Below are positions 1-8,376 of a stretch of DNA of 28,254 nt, one piece after another. The number at the start of each line of letters is the position of its first letter. Position 1 is the stretch's first letter. The notes under the pieces were generated by a model that saw nothing but the letters and a program-made list of their open reading frames with translations, was not told the origin of the DNA and searched no databases. The position numbers were made by a program, and so were the translations under genes. Source of the DNA: Clostridia bacterium (GTDB taxonomy: Bacteria > Bacillota > Clostridia > TANB77 > CAG-508); contig CAAEUE010000016.1 in assembly GCA_900759015.1 (NCBI GenBank), positions 1 to 28,254 on the forward strand. Reading direction: 5' to 3'.

Positions 1-39
1 TACAACTTCTAATTTAAATTCATTAGAATATTTACTCAT
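1..39 (-). CDS. Transposase OrfA, IS3/IS150 family, N-terminal fragment (runs off the window)
   Basis: Only 13 codons are visible, encoding MSKYSNEFKLEVV on the minus strand from an ATG at 39-37. Short N-termini of the form MSKYS-EFKL-VV are typical of the helix-turn-helix OrfA of IS3/IS150 transposases. A GGAGGTG Shine-Dalgarno site lies at 54-48, nine bases upstream of the start. The gene is partial because the window begins inside it. Identification rests on this short peptide plus the adjacent terminal inverted repeat, which agree with each other. Confidence 0.65.
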   Translation of the reverse strand, partial: MSKYSNEFKLEVV

Positions 40-50
40 AAAAAATACAC

Positions 51-85
51 CTCCAAATGTTAGATTTTTTGTCTAACATTTGGGG
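51..85 (-). repeat. 14-bp inverted repeat overlapping the transposase ribosome-binding site
   Basis: Bases 51-64 pair with 72-85 (one G-U pair) around a 7-base loop. The stem includes the inner part of the IS terminal repeat. It also covers four bases (51-54) of the GGAGGTG site that starts transposase translation. In a minus-strand transcript entering from outside the IS, this hairpin would hide the Shine-Dalgarno site. Confidence 0.6.
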
Positions 86-209
86 TGCACTTCATGTCTT
101 GTTTCTTATTCTTTTATTTGCTTTAATGAATCACAATAAGTTAGAATGCTAAAATATAGTATAATTTAATATTATAAAAATGGCAAATAAAAAAATACTT
201 TATAATTTG

Positions 210-238
210 TTTACATTAATAAATTAATAATATATAAT
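210..238 (+). promoter_or_regulatory. Sigma-A-type promoter of the hybrid kinase gene
   Basis: TTTACA at 210-215 and TATAAT at 233-238 are separated by exactly 17 bases and lie 32 bases upstream of the chosen start codon. In such AT-rich DNA chance matches occur, but spacing, -10 match and position all fit. Confidence 0.55.
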
Positions 239-270
239 AACAATATATAATGACTTACGTGGGGGATAAA

Positions 271-3237
271 ATGAATCTTATAGAAATAATAAAAAGAAAC
301 ATAAGAAAAAATTCTAAAATAAAATTATTGGATGCATCTATAGATAAAAACAAAATGATAGATTTGTTTTCTAGAATGCAAGATTTAATAGGAATTGCAG
401 ATATAGATCAAAATATACAATATATAAATAGAGGGGAATATAAATCTTTAAAAGAATTATTTAATTACCAAGGAAATGAAATAACATATAAGGATATGAT
501 AAAAACATGCCTAGAAGCAGGTTCATATTCAGGAGATATAAATTTATATGTAGATGGAAATAAAACTATTCAAAATATATTTTTATATCGCATGAAAGAT
601 AATATTTTATTTTTTGTAAAAGATTTACAAAAATATATAGAAACTACTAGTTCTTTAGAAAAACAATTAAAAGAAAAAGATGAAAATATAAAATCAAAAG
701 ATTTATTTATTGCGAATCTTTCACACGAAATTAGAACTCCAATGAATATAATTGTAGGTATGATTTATTTCTTGAAATCTACAAGTTTAAATGATGTACA
801 ATTGGAATATATAGAAAAATTGGAAGATTCTTCTAATATGCTTTTAGAAATAGTAAATAATATTTTAACACTTTCAAATAATAATAAATATAATGTTTCT
901 AATAAAGAAACCAATTTTAATCTAAAAAAGTTATTTGATAATATTAATGAAATATTTGAGGATAAAATAAAAAGTAAAGATTTAAAATGGTATATGGAAT
1001 GTAATTTTGATGATGATATTATGGTTTATGCAGATAAAGGTAGATTTGCACAAATATTTATTAACTTAATTAATAATTCGATTAAATATACTGAAAGAGG
1101 TTATATCGAATTAGACATGAAGCAAGTAGAGGAAACAAGAACATCATACAAATTACAATTTTGTTTAAAAGATACTGGAAAAGGTATAAAGAAGGAAGAT
1201 ACTTTAAAAATATTTAAAGAATTTTCTCAAATCGAAGATCCATCAACAAAAACCCAAGAAGGTTCGGGATTAGGACTAGCTATTGCTAAAAAAATAATAG
1301 AAGATATGGATGGAAAAATTTGGGTAGAAAGTAATTATGGTTTAGGAAGTAAATTCTATTTTTATATTAGAATAGACAAGGGCAAAAACGAAGACGAAAA
1401 TGATGAGTTATTGTTAAATCCAAAGGTGATAGTACCAAAAGCTGTTAAAATTTCAGGTAACAACAGAATTCTTTTAGTAGAAGATAATAAAATTAATGTA
1501 GAAATAACAAGTAAAATATTAACAGAATTAAATATAGTTACAGATGTTGCTTATAATGGTACAGAGGCTATTAAAAAGATAGAAGACCTAGGAAGAGATT
1601 ATTATGACTTAATATTAATGGACATACATATGCCTAAATATAATGGATACGAGATTTCAAAAATTATGAGAAATGATTTGGGAGTCGAGGTCCCAATTAT
1701 AGCATTAACAGCTACTAATATTACAGATCAAACTATAGAAGAAAACAAAGAAAATATTTCTGGTTATATACAAAAGCCAATTAAACCAAATGAATTCAAA
1801 CAAACTATTCAAAGCTATTTGCAAAAGGAAAATGATTTATGTCATAAGTTTTCATTTATTGATAAATATGATGAATTTTTACAAAGAATAAATTTTGATG
1901 AGAAGATGGAAACGAAATTAATAACACTATTGTATCAGGATTTTTCAGACATAAGAGAGAAAATTCATAATATGACACAAGAAGATAAAAAATTTTATTT
2001 ACATACATTAAAGGGTGCTTTAGCAAGTTTGGGTGCTCAGAAACTTGCAGATGAAATAAAAATTATAGAGGATAAAATAAATACTACTGAATCAAAAGAA
2101 CTAATAGAAAATTTATTAAATAAATTAGATAATATTTTTAAAGAAATTGAACAAAGCAATATTTTAAAAATTGATAAGACTATTATGCTTGTTACAACAG
2201 ATGAAGAAAAAAGTACAATGTTAAAAGCTAAAATGTCAAAAACATTTAATATTATTATAGTAAAAGATATGAAAGAAGTAGAAATTATTTTACAAGCAAG
2301 TAAAATAGATGCAATAATAATTGATGATTTTGATATTATTAATAATATAATGTCTCTTATACAATTTTTAAAATATAAATATAAAGAAATACCAATTATA
2401 ATATTGAATGAAAAAAGAAATGAAGCATTAAAAGAAAAAGTAAAAAGCATTAGTGTTGATTCATATATCGAGTCAAATTATGATGTACAAAGCTTAATTT
2501 GGAATATTAAAAATACAATAAAGCATAAACAAGAAGAAATTAAATTAAAATCAGATTTAAAAAAATATAATAACGAAATTGGTAATGTTTATGGCTTTTT
2601 ATATGATAGTTTAGTAAATTTAACTTCTTTAAAAAGTAAAGAAACTGGTGAACATATTTTAAGAACAAAAGAATATATGAAGGTTATGCTTAGAAAATAT
2701 GAAGAATTTTATAAAGATGGTTTGTTTGCAAATGAGAAAGAGATAGATAATATTGCTATAGCTGCTACTTTACATGATATAGGAAAAGTTGGTATTCCTG
2801 ATAATATTTTGAATAAACCAGGTAAACTAACAGATGAAGAGTATGAAATTATGAAGAGCCATACCATTATCGGTAGAGAGACATTGGAGTCTACATATAG
2901 TGATAAGCTTTCTAGTGAAGTATTAGAATATGCAAAAGATATTACATTACATCATCATGAAAAATATAATGGTACAGGATATCCTGAAGGATTAAAAGGT
3001 GATGAGATCACAGTTATTTCAAGGATTATGGCTATTATAGATGTGTATGATGCATTAGCAAATGATAGAGTATACAAAAAAGCAATGCCACCAAAAGAAG
3101 TAGAGGACTATATTGTATCACAATCAGGAATTGCATTTGATCCAAAGTTAATAAATATATTTTTGTTGGCAAAAGATGAATTAGCTAGAATTAATAAAGA
3201 AAACCAAAATAAAAATTCAGATGTAAATCATATATAA
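271..3237 (+). CDS. Hybrid sensor histidine kinase with receiver, HPt and HD-GYP output domains
   Basis: This 988-residue multidomain signalling protein has no evident membrane segment. In order it shows a PAS-like region (about 28-120), a coiled coil, and a HisKA dimerisation box with phospho-acceptor His152 in SHEIRTPMN. The GHKL ATPase follows, with its N box near 266, DTGKGI at 301 and GSGLGLAIA at 331. A receiver with Asp451 in LMDIHMP is next, then an HPt domain with His578 in LHTLKGALASLG. A second, degenerate receiver-like region spans about 637-750. An intact HD-GYP domain follows, with HD at 835-836 in LHDIGK and GYP at 903-905. HD-GYP domains of this kind hydrolyse c-di-GMP, so the likely output is c-di-GMP lowering after a His-Asp-His relay. 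The start at 271 is preferred over an ATG at 250 because a GGGGG Shine-Dalgarno (261-265) sits just upstream. The signal sensed is unknown. Confidence 0.9.
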   Translation: MNLIEIIKRNIRKNSKIKLLDASIDKNKMIDLFSRMQDLIGIADIDQNIQYINRGEYKSLKELFNYQGNEITYKDMIKTCLEAGSYSGDINLYVDGNKTIQNIFLYRMKDNILFFVKDLQKYIETTSSLEKQLKEKDENIKSKDLFIANLSHEIRTPMNIIVGMIYFLKSTSLNDVQLEYIEKLEDSSNMLLEIVNNILTLSNNNKYNVSNKETNFNLKKLFDNINEIFEDKIKSKDLKWYMECNFDDDIMVYADKGRFAQIFINLINNSIKYTERGYIELDMKQVEETRTSYKLQFCLKDTGKGIKKEDTLKIFKEFSQIEDPSTKTQEGSGLGLAIAKKIIEDMDGKIWVESNYGLGSKFYFYIRIDKGKNEDENDELLLNPKVIVPKAVKISGNNRILLVEDNKINVEITSKILTELNIVTDVAYNGTEAIKKIEDLGRDYYDLILMDIHMPKYNGYEISKIMRNDLGVEVPIIALTATNITDQTIEENKENISGYIQKPIKPNEFKQTIQSYLQKENDLCHKFSFIDKYDEFLQRINFDEKMETKLITLLYQDFSDIREKIHNMTQEDKKFYLHTLKGALASLGAQKLADEIKIIEDKINTTESKELIENLLNKLDNIFKEIEQSNILKIDKTIMLVTTDEEKSTMLKAKMSKTFNIIIVKDMKEVEIILQASKIDAIIIDDFDIINNIMSLIQFLKYKYKEIPIIILNEKRNEALKEKVKSISVDSYIESNYDVQSLIWNIKNTIKHKQEEIKLKSDLKKYNNEIGNVYGFLYDSLVNLTSLKSKETGEHILRTKEYMKVMLRKYEEFYKDGLFANEKEIDNIAIAATLHDIGKVGIPDNILNKPGKLTDEEYEIMKSHTIIGRETLESTYSDKLSSEVLEYAKDITLHHHEKYNGTGYPEGLKGDEITVISRIMAIIDVYDALANDRVYKKAMPPKEVEDYIVSQSGIAFDPKLINIFLLAKDELARINKENQNKNSDVNHI

Positions 3238-3327
3238 TAATTCAATATTAGGAAAGGTTTTGTGTTAATATATAAAAAATAATTTAGCTAAAAATGATGT
3301 AGTAAATAGGGAAATACAATAGTACCC

Positions 3328-3356
3328 TTGAAAGACCCGGCTAAATATGTTATATT
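3328..3356 (+). promoter_or_regulatory. Likely sigma-A promoter of ychF
   Basis: TTGAAA at 3328-3333 and TATATT at 3351-3356 are spaced by 17 bases, 27 bases before the ychF start. The 145-base gap after the kinase gene contains no clear terminator, so read-through is also possible. Confidence 0.5.
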
Positions 3357-3383
3357 AGCATATGGAATAAAGGAGCGATCAAA

Positions 3384-4469
3384 ATGAAAATTGGAATAGT
3401 AGGACTTCCTAATGTAGGAAAAAGTACATTATTTAATGCAATAACAAAAGCAGGGGCTGAATGTGCTAATTATCCATTTTGTACAATAGAGCCTAATATA
3501 GGAATGGTACCTGTACCAGATGAGAGATTAGATAATTTAGCTAAGTTATATGACCCAGAGAAAGTAACACACGCTGTAATAGAATTTGTAGATATTGCCG
3601 GACTTGTAAAAGGTGCAAGTAAGGGTGAGGGATTAGGAAATAAATTTTTATCACATATAAGAGAAGTTGATAGTATATTAGAAGTTGTAAGGTGTTTCGA
3701 AGATCCAAATATAGTTCATGTTGACGGTTCAATAGATCCAATCAGAGATATAGAGACAATCAATTTAGAACTTGTATTTGCAGACATAGAAACAGTAAAT
3801 AAAAGATTAGAAAGAGCAAAGAAATTATTAAAAGGTGATAAATCTTATCAAGCAGAAATAGATTTATTAGAAAAAGTAAAAGAAACATTAGAACAAGGTA
3901 AACCAGCAAGAATACTTGATTTGTCCGATGAAGAAAAAGAAATCATAAAAGATAGTTTTTTACTTACAATGAAACCAATTTTATATGTTACAAATGTTTC
4001 AGAAAATGACATTTCAGAAGATAATGAATATGTGAAAAAGGTGAAAGAATATGCAAAAAATGAAAATGCTAAAGTAATAAAACTATGCGTAAAAATAGAA
4101 GAGGAACTATCTGGATTAGAAGAACAAGACAAGAACGAAATGTTAGAGGCATTAGGAATGGATGAATCAGGTTTAGATAAAGTTATAAAAGAGAGTTATG
4201 ATTTATTAGGTTTAATGTCTTTTTTAACAGCAGGAAAACCAGAAGTTAGAGCTTGGACCATAAAAAAAGATACAAAAGCACCAGAAGCAGCAGGAAAAAT
4301 TCATTCAGATATACAAAGAGGTTTTATTAGAGCAGAAGTAGTTTCATATAATGACTTAATGAGATTAGGCTCTTTAAATGAAGCAAAAGAAAAGGGCTTA
4401 GTAAGATCTGAAGGAAAAGATTATATTATGCAAGATGGAGATGTAGTTTTATTTAGATTCAATGTCTAA
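3384..4469 (+). CDS. ychF: YchF/OLA1-type P-loop ATPase/GTPase
   Basis: This 361-residue protein is near the usual size of bacterial YchF (about 365). It starts with the P-loop GLPNVGKST (residues 6-14), characteristic of the Obg/YchF group. The G3 segment DIAGLVKGASKGEGLGNKFL follows, then the central coiled-coil insertion and a C-terminal TGS domain in which RSEGKDYIMQDGDVV is diagnostic. YchF is a cytosolic ribosome-associated NTPase that in characterised cases prefers ATP and acts in stress and translation-related control. An AAGGAG Shine-Dalgarno precedes the ATG. The gene stands alone between the kinase and the surface-protein locus, and nothing in it looks damaged. Confidence 0.96.
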   Translation: MKIGIVGLPNVGKSTLFNAITKAGAECANYPFCTIEPNIGMVPVPDERLDNLAKLYDPEKVTHAVIEFVDIAGLVKGASKGEGLGNKFLSHIREVDSILEVVRCFEDPNIVHVDGSIDPIRDIETINLELVFADIETVNKRLERAKKLLKGDKSYQAEIDLLEKVKETLEQGKPARILDLSDEEKEIIKDSFLLTMKPILYVTNVSENDISEDNEYVKKVKEYAKNENAKVIKLCVKIEEELSGLEEQDKNEMLEALGMDESGLDKVIKESYDLLGLMSFLTAGKPEVRAWTIKKDTKAPEAAGKIHSDIQRGFIRAEVVSYNDLMRLGSLNEAKEKGLVRSEGKDYIMQDGDVVLFRFNV

Positions 4470-4543
4470 AATGTAGAAAAATCTTATTTTCCAAACTTTA
4501 ACATGGAAATTTATGAAAAAATAAAAATATATGTAAAAAAAAC

Positions 4544-4572
4544 TTGCATTTTATATCAAAGTGTAGTATAAA
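4544..4572 (+). promoter_or_regulatory. Sigma-A promoter of the LPKTG protein gene
   Basis: TTGCAT at 4544-4549 and TATAAA at 4567-4572 have a 17-base spacer and lie 54 bases before the start codon. The leader carries a purine-rich stretch ending in a Shine-Dalgarno site. Confidence 0.5.
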
Positions 4573-4626
4573 TAATATTAGTATTGAATATAATATTAAC
4601 AAAAGAGAGAAAAGGTAGGGAAGGAA

Positions 4627-4974
4627 ATGAAAAGAAATAGTTTAATTAAAGGAATTTTATTAGTTATAATTGTATCAGCTGTAATGATGATTACAAGTAG
4701 TGTTTATGCATCTGGAGAAACAATAGTATTACAACAAAATTCACCAGCAAATAATACTGCAACAGATAATTCAGCAACAAATAATACAGCAACAAATAGT
4801 GCATTAACATCAACATTAACACCAACAACACCAGCAAATAATACATCAACATTAGAATCAAATTTACCTAAAACTGGTATTGCAGATAACACAATATTCT
4901 TTGCAGTAGTAGGTGTTTGCGTAGTTGCTGCAATTTATGCTTATAGAAAAGTAAGAGACTATAAAGGAATTTAA
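4627..4974 (+). CDS. Small sortase-anchored surface protein (LPKTG motif)
   Basis: The 115-residue product has three clear parts. First is an N-terminal signal peptide with a hydrophobic core at about 8-28, ending near VYASG. Second is a low-complexity linker rich in Asn, Thr, Ala and Pro (about 35-78), with recurring NNTAT/NSAT/ANNT words. Third is a cell-wall sorting signal: LPKTG at about 82-86, a hydrophobic segment and a basic tail with RKVRDYK. This is the classical architecture of a sortase substrate, here with almost no folded domain, so it may be a spacer or wall-associated peptide. It faces a sortase gene tail to tail across a shared terminator, which makes that sortase its likely processing enzyme. 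No enzymatic function is visible. Confidence 0.85.
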   Translation: MKRNSLIKGILLVIIVSAVMMITSSVYASGETIVLQQNSPANNTATDNSATNNTATNSALTSTLTPTTPANNTSTLESNLPKTGIADNTIFFAVVGVCVVAAIYAYRKVRDYKGI

Positions 4975-5020
4975 TTAATTTATATAAATTATTGTTTTAG
5001 ATTGCAATTATAAAATAATA

Positions 5021-5047
5021 AAATGGACTAGTTATGCTAGTCCATTT
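5021..5047. terminator. Bidirectional terminator between the LPKTG protein and sortase genes
   Basis: An 11-bp perfect stem (5021-5031 with 5037-5047) encloses a 5-base loop. It is followed by CTTTTG on the plus side, and an A-rich flank provides weak U-rich sequence on the minus side. It overlaps the sortase stop codon (5037-5039), so it can serve both convergent genes. Confidence 0.75.
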
Positions 5048-5633
5048 CTTTTGCTTTCAGAATAATTCGCGTTTTATTTTTGTTATTACAAGTAATTAAG
5101 GTCAGTTCTCTTATATTATTAGTATTTTGGTTTAGTACAGAGGTATTATTTGTTTTTACCTCAAATTTATCATATATACTATATTCTAAATAATTATTAT
5201 TTAAATCATAAATACGAATTATATCACCTATATTAAGCTTGTTTATATTACTAAAAAATTTTCCATTATCGTAGTTATGACCAGCAATACAAAGGTTTCC
5301 AATTTGATTTGGTTCAGGTCCACAAATTCTACAAGGTGATATTTTTAACAAATCTTCTGAACATGTCGAAAGAATAGAGTAATTTAAATTTATTTTATCT
5401 ATAGAGATTTTTCCGATTATATGGGAAGAGCTATATTCAGAAGTATTAGTGCTATTATTAGTAGAATATAATGATATAGTTTGATATTTTTCATCTAACT
5501 TTTCTGAAAAAGAATATAATTTTTTTTCTCTATTTCTTATAATATAAAAGTAGACTAAACTACATAGAATAACTAAAATAAAAAAAATAAATAATATTAT
5601 AAATATAATTTTATTTTTATGAAATTTATTCAT
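5037..5633 (-). CDS. Membrane-anchored sortase
   Basis: The 198-residue protein has one N-terminal transmembrane segment (about 8-32) and an extracellular sortase fold. The catalytic triad can be read directly: His119 in IAGHNYDNG, Cys182 in TLITCNN (the TLxTC box) and Arg189 in NKTRIIL. Sortases cleave LPxTG-like signals and transfer the protein to the wall or to another subunit. The size and the GNLCIAGHN and TLITC contexts suggest a class D/E-like enzyme, but the class cannot be fixed by eye. The gene converges on a gene encoding a small LPKTG protein, a likely dedicated substrate. No good Shine-Dalgarno is seen upstream of the ATG at 5633, suggesting weak translation. Codon use is very AT-rich. 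Confidence 0.9.
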   Translation of the reverse strand: MNKFHKNKIIFIILFIFFILVILCSLVYFYIIRNREKKLYSFSEKLDEKYQTISLYSTNNSTNTSEYSSSHIIGKISIDKINLNYSILSTCSEDLLKISPCRICGPEPNQIGNLCIAGHNYDNGKFFSNINKLNIGDIIRIYDLNNNYLEYSIYDKFEVKTNNTSVLNQNTNNIRELTLITCNNKNKTRIILKAKEMD

Positions 5634-5694
5634 ATTATTATTTTTTGCAAAAAAATATATAATATTATAAAATTATTAAAATGTAAAAAATTTG

Positions 5695-5723
5695 TAGACT
5701 TTTTTATAAATATAGCTTAAAAT
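5695..5723 (+). promoter_or_regulatory. Possible promoter of the pyrophosphatase operon
   Basis: TAGACT at 5695-5700 and TAAAAT at 5718-5723 have a 17-base spacer, ending 25 bases before the ppa start. The -35 match is partial, so this is tentative. Confidence 0.35.
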
Positions 5724-5747
5724 AAAGAAAGCATAGGAGGGAATAAT

Positions 5748-6278
5748 ATGAATATATGGCATGATATTTCAGCAGATAGAATAAAAAAAGATGATTTTAT
5801 AGCAGTTGTAGAAATAGAAAAAGGTGGAACAAATAAATATGAATTGGATAAAGCTACAGGACTTTTAAGGTTAGATAGAGTTTTATATACTTCAACACAT
5901 TATCCTGCAAATTATGGTTTTATACCTAGAACATATGCTGGAGATGGTGATCCATTAGATGTTTTAGTAATATGTCAAGAAAAAATAGTGCCATTAACAT
6001 TAGTGGAATGTTATCCAATTGGTGTAATGTTAATGACAGATAATGATGATTTAGATGAAAAAATAATTGCAATTCCAAAATCAGATCCGTTTTTAAAGAA
6101 TTGCCAAGATATCAAAGATTTGCCAGAACAATATTCAGCAGAAATCATGCATTTTTTCGAAGTGTATAAGCAATTAGAAAATAAAAAAACGGAAGTAAAA
6201 GAAATGTGTGGAAGAGAAGAAGCAGAAAAAATTATAGAAAAATGTATTAACAATTATAATGAAAAGTTTTTAAGATAA
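5748..6278 (+). CDS. ppa: Inorganic pyrophosphatase, family I (soluble)
   Basis: The 176-residue protein hydrolyses pyrophosphate to two phosphates, pulling biosynthetic reactions forward in the cytosol. The family I signature DGDPLDVLV occurs at about 66-74, with metal-binding Asp66, Asp68 and Asp71. It is preceded by the substrate-contacting EIEKGGTNKYELD and HYPANYGFIPRT segments. Length matches bacterial PPases (about 175). AGGAGGG lies upstream of the ATG. It is the first gene of a run through TPR protein, dpaA and uppP, all on the plus strand with short gaps. UppP also acts on a pyrophosphate group, but a functional coupling is only suggestive. Confidence 0.96.
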   Translation: MNIWHDISADRIKKDDFIAVVEIEKGGTNKYELDKATGLLRLDRVLYTSTHYPANYGFIPRTYAGDGDPLDVLVICQEKIVPLTLVECYPIGVMLMTDNDDLDEKIIAIPKSDPFLKNCQDIKDLPEQYSAEIMHFFEVYKQLENKKTEVKEMCGREEAEKIIEKCINNYNEKFLR

Positions 6279-6299
6279 ATAGATTGTGGGGAAAAAGAA

Positions 6300-7502
6300 A
6301 TGTTAGAAAGAATTATTTTTAATATATTATCCTTTTCTCTTTTTATAATAATCTTCTTTAAAATTATTAGGAAAAATGATACGGCTTATGTTGTACCATT
6401 AATATTAGAAGCTTTGGGCATTGCAATTGGACTAATAGAAATTTTAATAGGAAGATTTTTAGGGACGTATATTAGGGTAATAACATATATATTAGCAATA
6501 GTATTACCATTAGCAATAATTTTGCTAGAAAAGTATGGAATTAATTTTTCAGAATGGTTATATATTTTTTTAGCAAGATTATGTAGTATATTAAAAAATA
6601 GTAAAAAATCAAAACAATTATTAATGAATTTGATAAATAAATATCCAGAAAGTTATAGTGGACATAGGTTATTAGCTCAAACATATGAAAAAGAAGGTGG
6701 AATGAGAAAAGCAATAGATGAATATGTTAAAGCTATAGATATAAACAAGAAAGACTATGATTCATATTATAAAATTTCAGAATTATTAGTAAATTTAGGG
6801 AAAAAAGATGAAGCTGTACAAATGCTAAATAATTTAATACACATTAAACCGGATTATTACCAAGCATCAGAGTTATTGGGACAATTATTATGCGAACAAG
6901 AAAACTTTAAAGAGGCAATAAATGTATATATGAATGCTTTAAGATATAATAAGGAAAGTTTTGAAATTTATTATAATTTAGGGATTGCATATACTAGATT
7001 AAATGATTTTCAAAATGCGAAAAATTGTTACGAAAAAGCAGCACAGATAAATGCATTAAACTATAAAGGATATTATAACCTTGGTTTAATATCAATGTTA
7101 TATGATGATTTAGATGAAGCAGAAAAATATTTTGTAGAAGGAATGAAAGTAGAAGATACAGAACCAGAAAGTTGTTATCAATTAGCAAGAATATATGTAA
7201 TAAAAGGTGAGAAAGAAAGAGCTATAAATTATTTAGATAGAGCAATAAATTTAGACAGTTCATTTGCAGAAAAAGCAGCAAAGGATCCAGTCTTTTTGTC
7301 TATAGAAAGATATATACCTAAAAATATTAATAAAATAATAAGAAAAAAGACGTCTATGACAAAACCAGAAATATTAGTAAAACAACATTTAGAAGATACT
7401 TATTTATTAGTTGGAAAAATAAGTAAAAACGAATTGAAAAACATGAATATTGGAAAAGAAAAAAGCATAAATATACAAAAAGAAGAAAGAGATAATTTAT
7501 AG
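6300..7502 (+). CDS. Membrane-anchored tetratricopeptide-repeat protein
   Basis: This 400-residue protein has two or three hydrophobic helices at its N-terminus (about 5-20, 27-50 and 58-77). A cytosolic solenoid of TPR units follows, from about 100 to 325. Repeats are recognisable by patterns such as AIDEYVKAIDINKKDYDSYY, YYNLGIAYTRLNDFQNAKNC and ERAINYLDRAINLDSSFAEK. The C-terminal 75 residues are charged and non-repetitive. TPR domains are protein-protein scaffolds, and the partner is unknown. It starts 22 bases after ppa behind a GTGGGG Shine-Dalgarno. Its stop codon overlaps the Shine-Dalgarno of dpaA, so the genes are probably co-transcribed. Homologues I recall are anonymous clostridial TPR proteins. 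Confidence 0.85.
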   Translation: MLERIIFNILSFSLFIIIFFKIIRKNDTAYVVPLILEALGIAIGLIEILIGRFLGTYIRVITYILAIVLPLAIILLEKYGINFSEWLYIFLARLCSILKNSKKSKQLLMNLINKYPESYSGHRLLAQTYEKEGGMRKAIDEYVKAIDINKKDYDSYYKISELLVNLGKKDEAVQMLNNLIHIKPDYYQASELLGQLLCEQENFKEAINVYMNALRYNKESFEIYYNLGIAYTRLNDFQNAKNCYEKAAQINALNYKGYYNLGLISMLYDDLDEAEKYFVEGMKVEDTEPESCYQLARIYVIKGEKERAINYLDRAINLDSSFAEKAAKDPVFLSIERYIPKNINKIIRKKTSMTKPEILVKQHLEDTYLLVGKISKNELKNMNIGKEKSINIQKEERDNL

Positions 7503-7512
7503 GAGGATTATT

Positions 7513-8376
7513 ATGAAAAGTATTTCTATTATAGGTGGAGACTTAAGAATTGTAAAACTTGCAGATATGCTAAAAGAAGATGGTTATGATGTTTATACAT
7601 ATGGTTTAGAAAAAGCGCAGCTTAGCGAAAAGATAGAAAAATGCAATAGTATAGAGGAAGCTACAACAAAATCTGATGTGATTGTTAGTTCAATTCCACT
7701 TACTAGTGATGAAATTAATATTAATTCACCTTTTAGTAACAATAAAATAAATTTATCTGAAGTTGCCCAAAATGTTAAAGGTAAAACCTTTATAGCAGGA
7801 AGAATAGAAGATGAATTATATAAAAAATTTGATAATACAAAAGTAATTGACTTATTAAAAAGAGAAGAATTGACAGTTTTAAATACAATATCTACAGCCG
7901 AAGGAGCGATTCAAATTGCTATGGAAGAATCAACTAAAACTTTACATGGTAGTAAAATTTTGGTGATGGGCTTTGGAAGAGTAAGTAAAATTTTATCAAA
8001 TATGTTAAAAGGTATAGGTGCAGAAGTATATTGCGAAACTAGAACGACTGTAAATTGTGCATGGATAAAAGCATATGGATATAAGCCTATTTTATTAGAT
8101 GAATTAGATGGTAATTTAGATAAATTTGATATAATAATAAATACAATTCCACATATTATATTAAATAAAGAAAGATTATCTTTACTAAAAAGAGACTGTA
8201 TTATTATAGATATTGCATCAAACCCAGGAGGTGTTGATAGAAAAGCTGCAAAAGAAATAGGAGTAAAATTAATTTGGGCACTTTCATTACCTGGAAGAGT
8301 TGCACCTATAACTTCAGCAGAATTTATAAAAGAAACGTTAGAAAATATATTAAAAGATATAAAAACAAATAGCTAA
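7513..8376 (+). CDS. dpaA: Dipicolinate synthase subunit A (SpoVFA/DpaA)
   Basis: The 287-residue protein has two Rossmann-like segments. The N-terminal one begins SIIGGDLRIVKLADML, a stretch typical of DpsA/SpoVFA. The NAD(P)-binding one has KILVMGFGRVSKIL near residue 150. The C-terminal IDIASNPGGVDRKAAKEIG and SLPGRVAPITSAEFI segments also match the family. With subunit B it oxidises the dihydrodipicolinate-pathway intermediate to dipicolinic acid in the mother cell during sporulation. The Shine-Dalgarno TAGGAGG (7500-7506) overlaps the upstream TPR stop codon. The usual next gene, dpaB (spoVFB), is absent here: uppP follows after 14 bases. A sporulation gene inside a housekeeping-looking run is also unusual, so read-through expression or an internal promoter should be considered. 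Confidence 0.88.
   Translation: MKSISIIGGDLRIVKLADMLKEDGYDVYTYGLEKAQLSEKIEKCNSIEEATTKSDVIVSSIPLTSDEININSPFSNNKINLSEVAQNVKGKTFIAGRIEDELYKKFDNTKVIDLLKREELTVLNTISTAEGAIQIAMEESTKTLHGSKILVMGFGRVSKILSNMLKGIGAEVYCETRTTVNCAWIKAYGYKPILLDELDGNLDKFDIIINTIPHIILNKERLSLLKRDCIIIDIASNPGGVDRKAAKEIGVKLIWALSLPGRVAPITSAEFIKETLENILKDIKTNS

Larger units (their letters stand above)
1..94 (-). mobile_element. End of an IS3-family (IS150-like) insertion sequence, cut by the window
   Basis: On the minus strand the sequence from 94 begins TGAAGTGCACCCCAAATG and continues GTTAGAC. This is the TG-initiated, CCCC-AA-GTTAGAC type of terminal inverted repeat known from IS150-group elements. A Shine-Dalgarno site and the first codons of a transposase OrfA follow directly inward. 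The outer boundary at 94 is inferred from the TG terminal dinucleotide. The other end and any target duplication lie outside the window. Confidence 0.7.

Noticed and set aside
2037..2450. Minus-strand hydrophobic open frame inside the hybrid kinase
   Set aside because: Ile/Ser/Phe-rich composition is the expected mirror of AT-rich coding sequence. The plus-strand kinase domains run through it without a break.
3275..3350. Possible c-di-GMP or other riboswitch before ychF (TTTAGC/GCTAAA closing pair and a GGG-CCC inner stem)
   Set aside because: It does not match any c-di-GMP-I/II, TPP or other consensus that I can recall, and it overlaps a plausible TTGAAA-17-TATATT promoter. The pairing is short enough to be chance.
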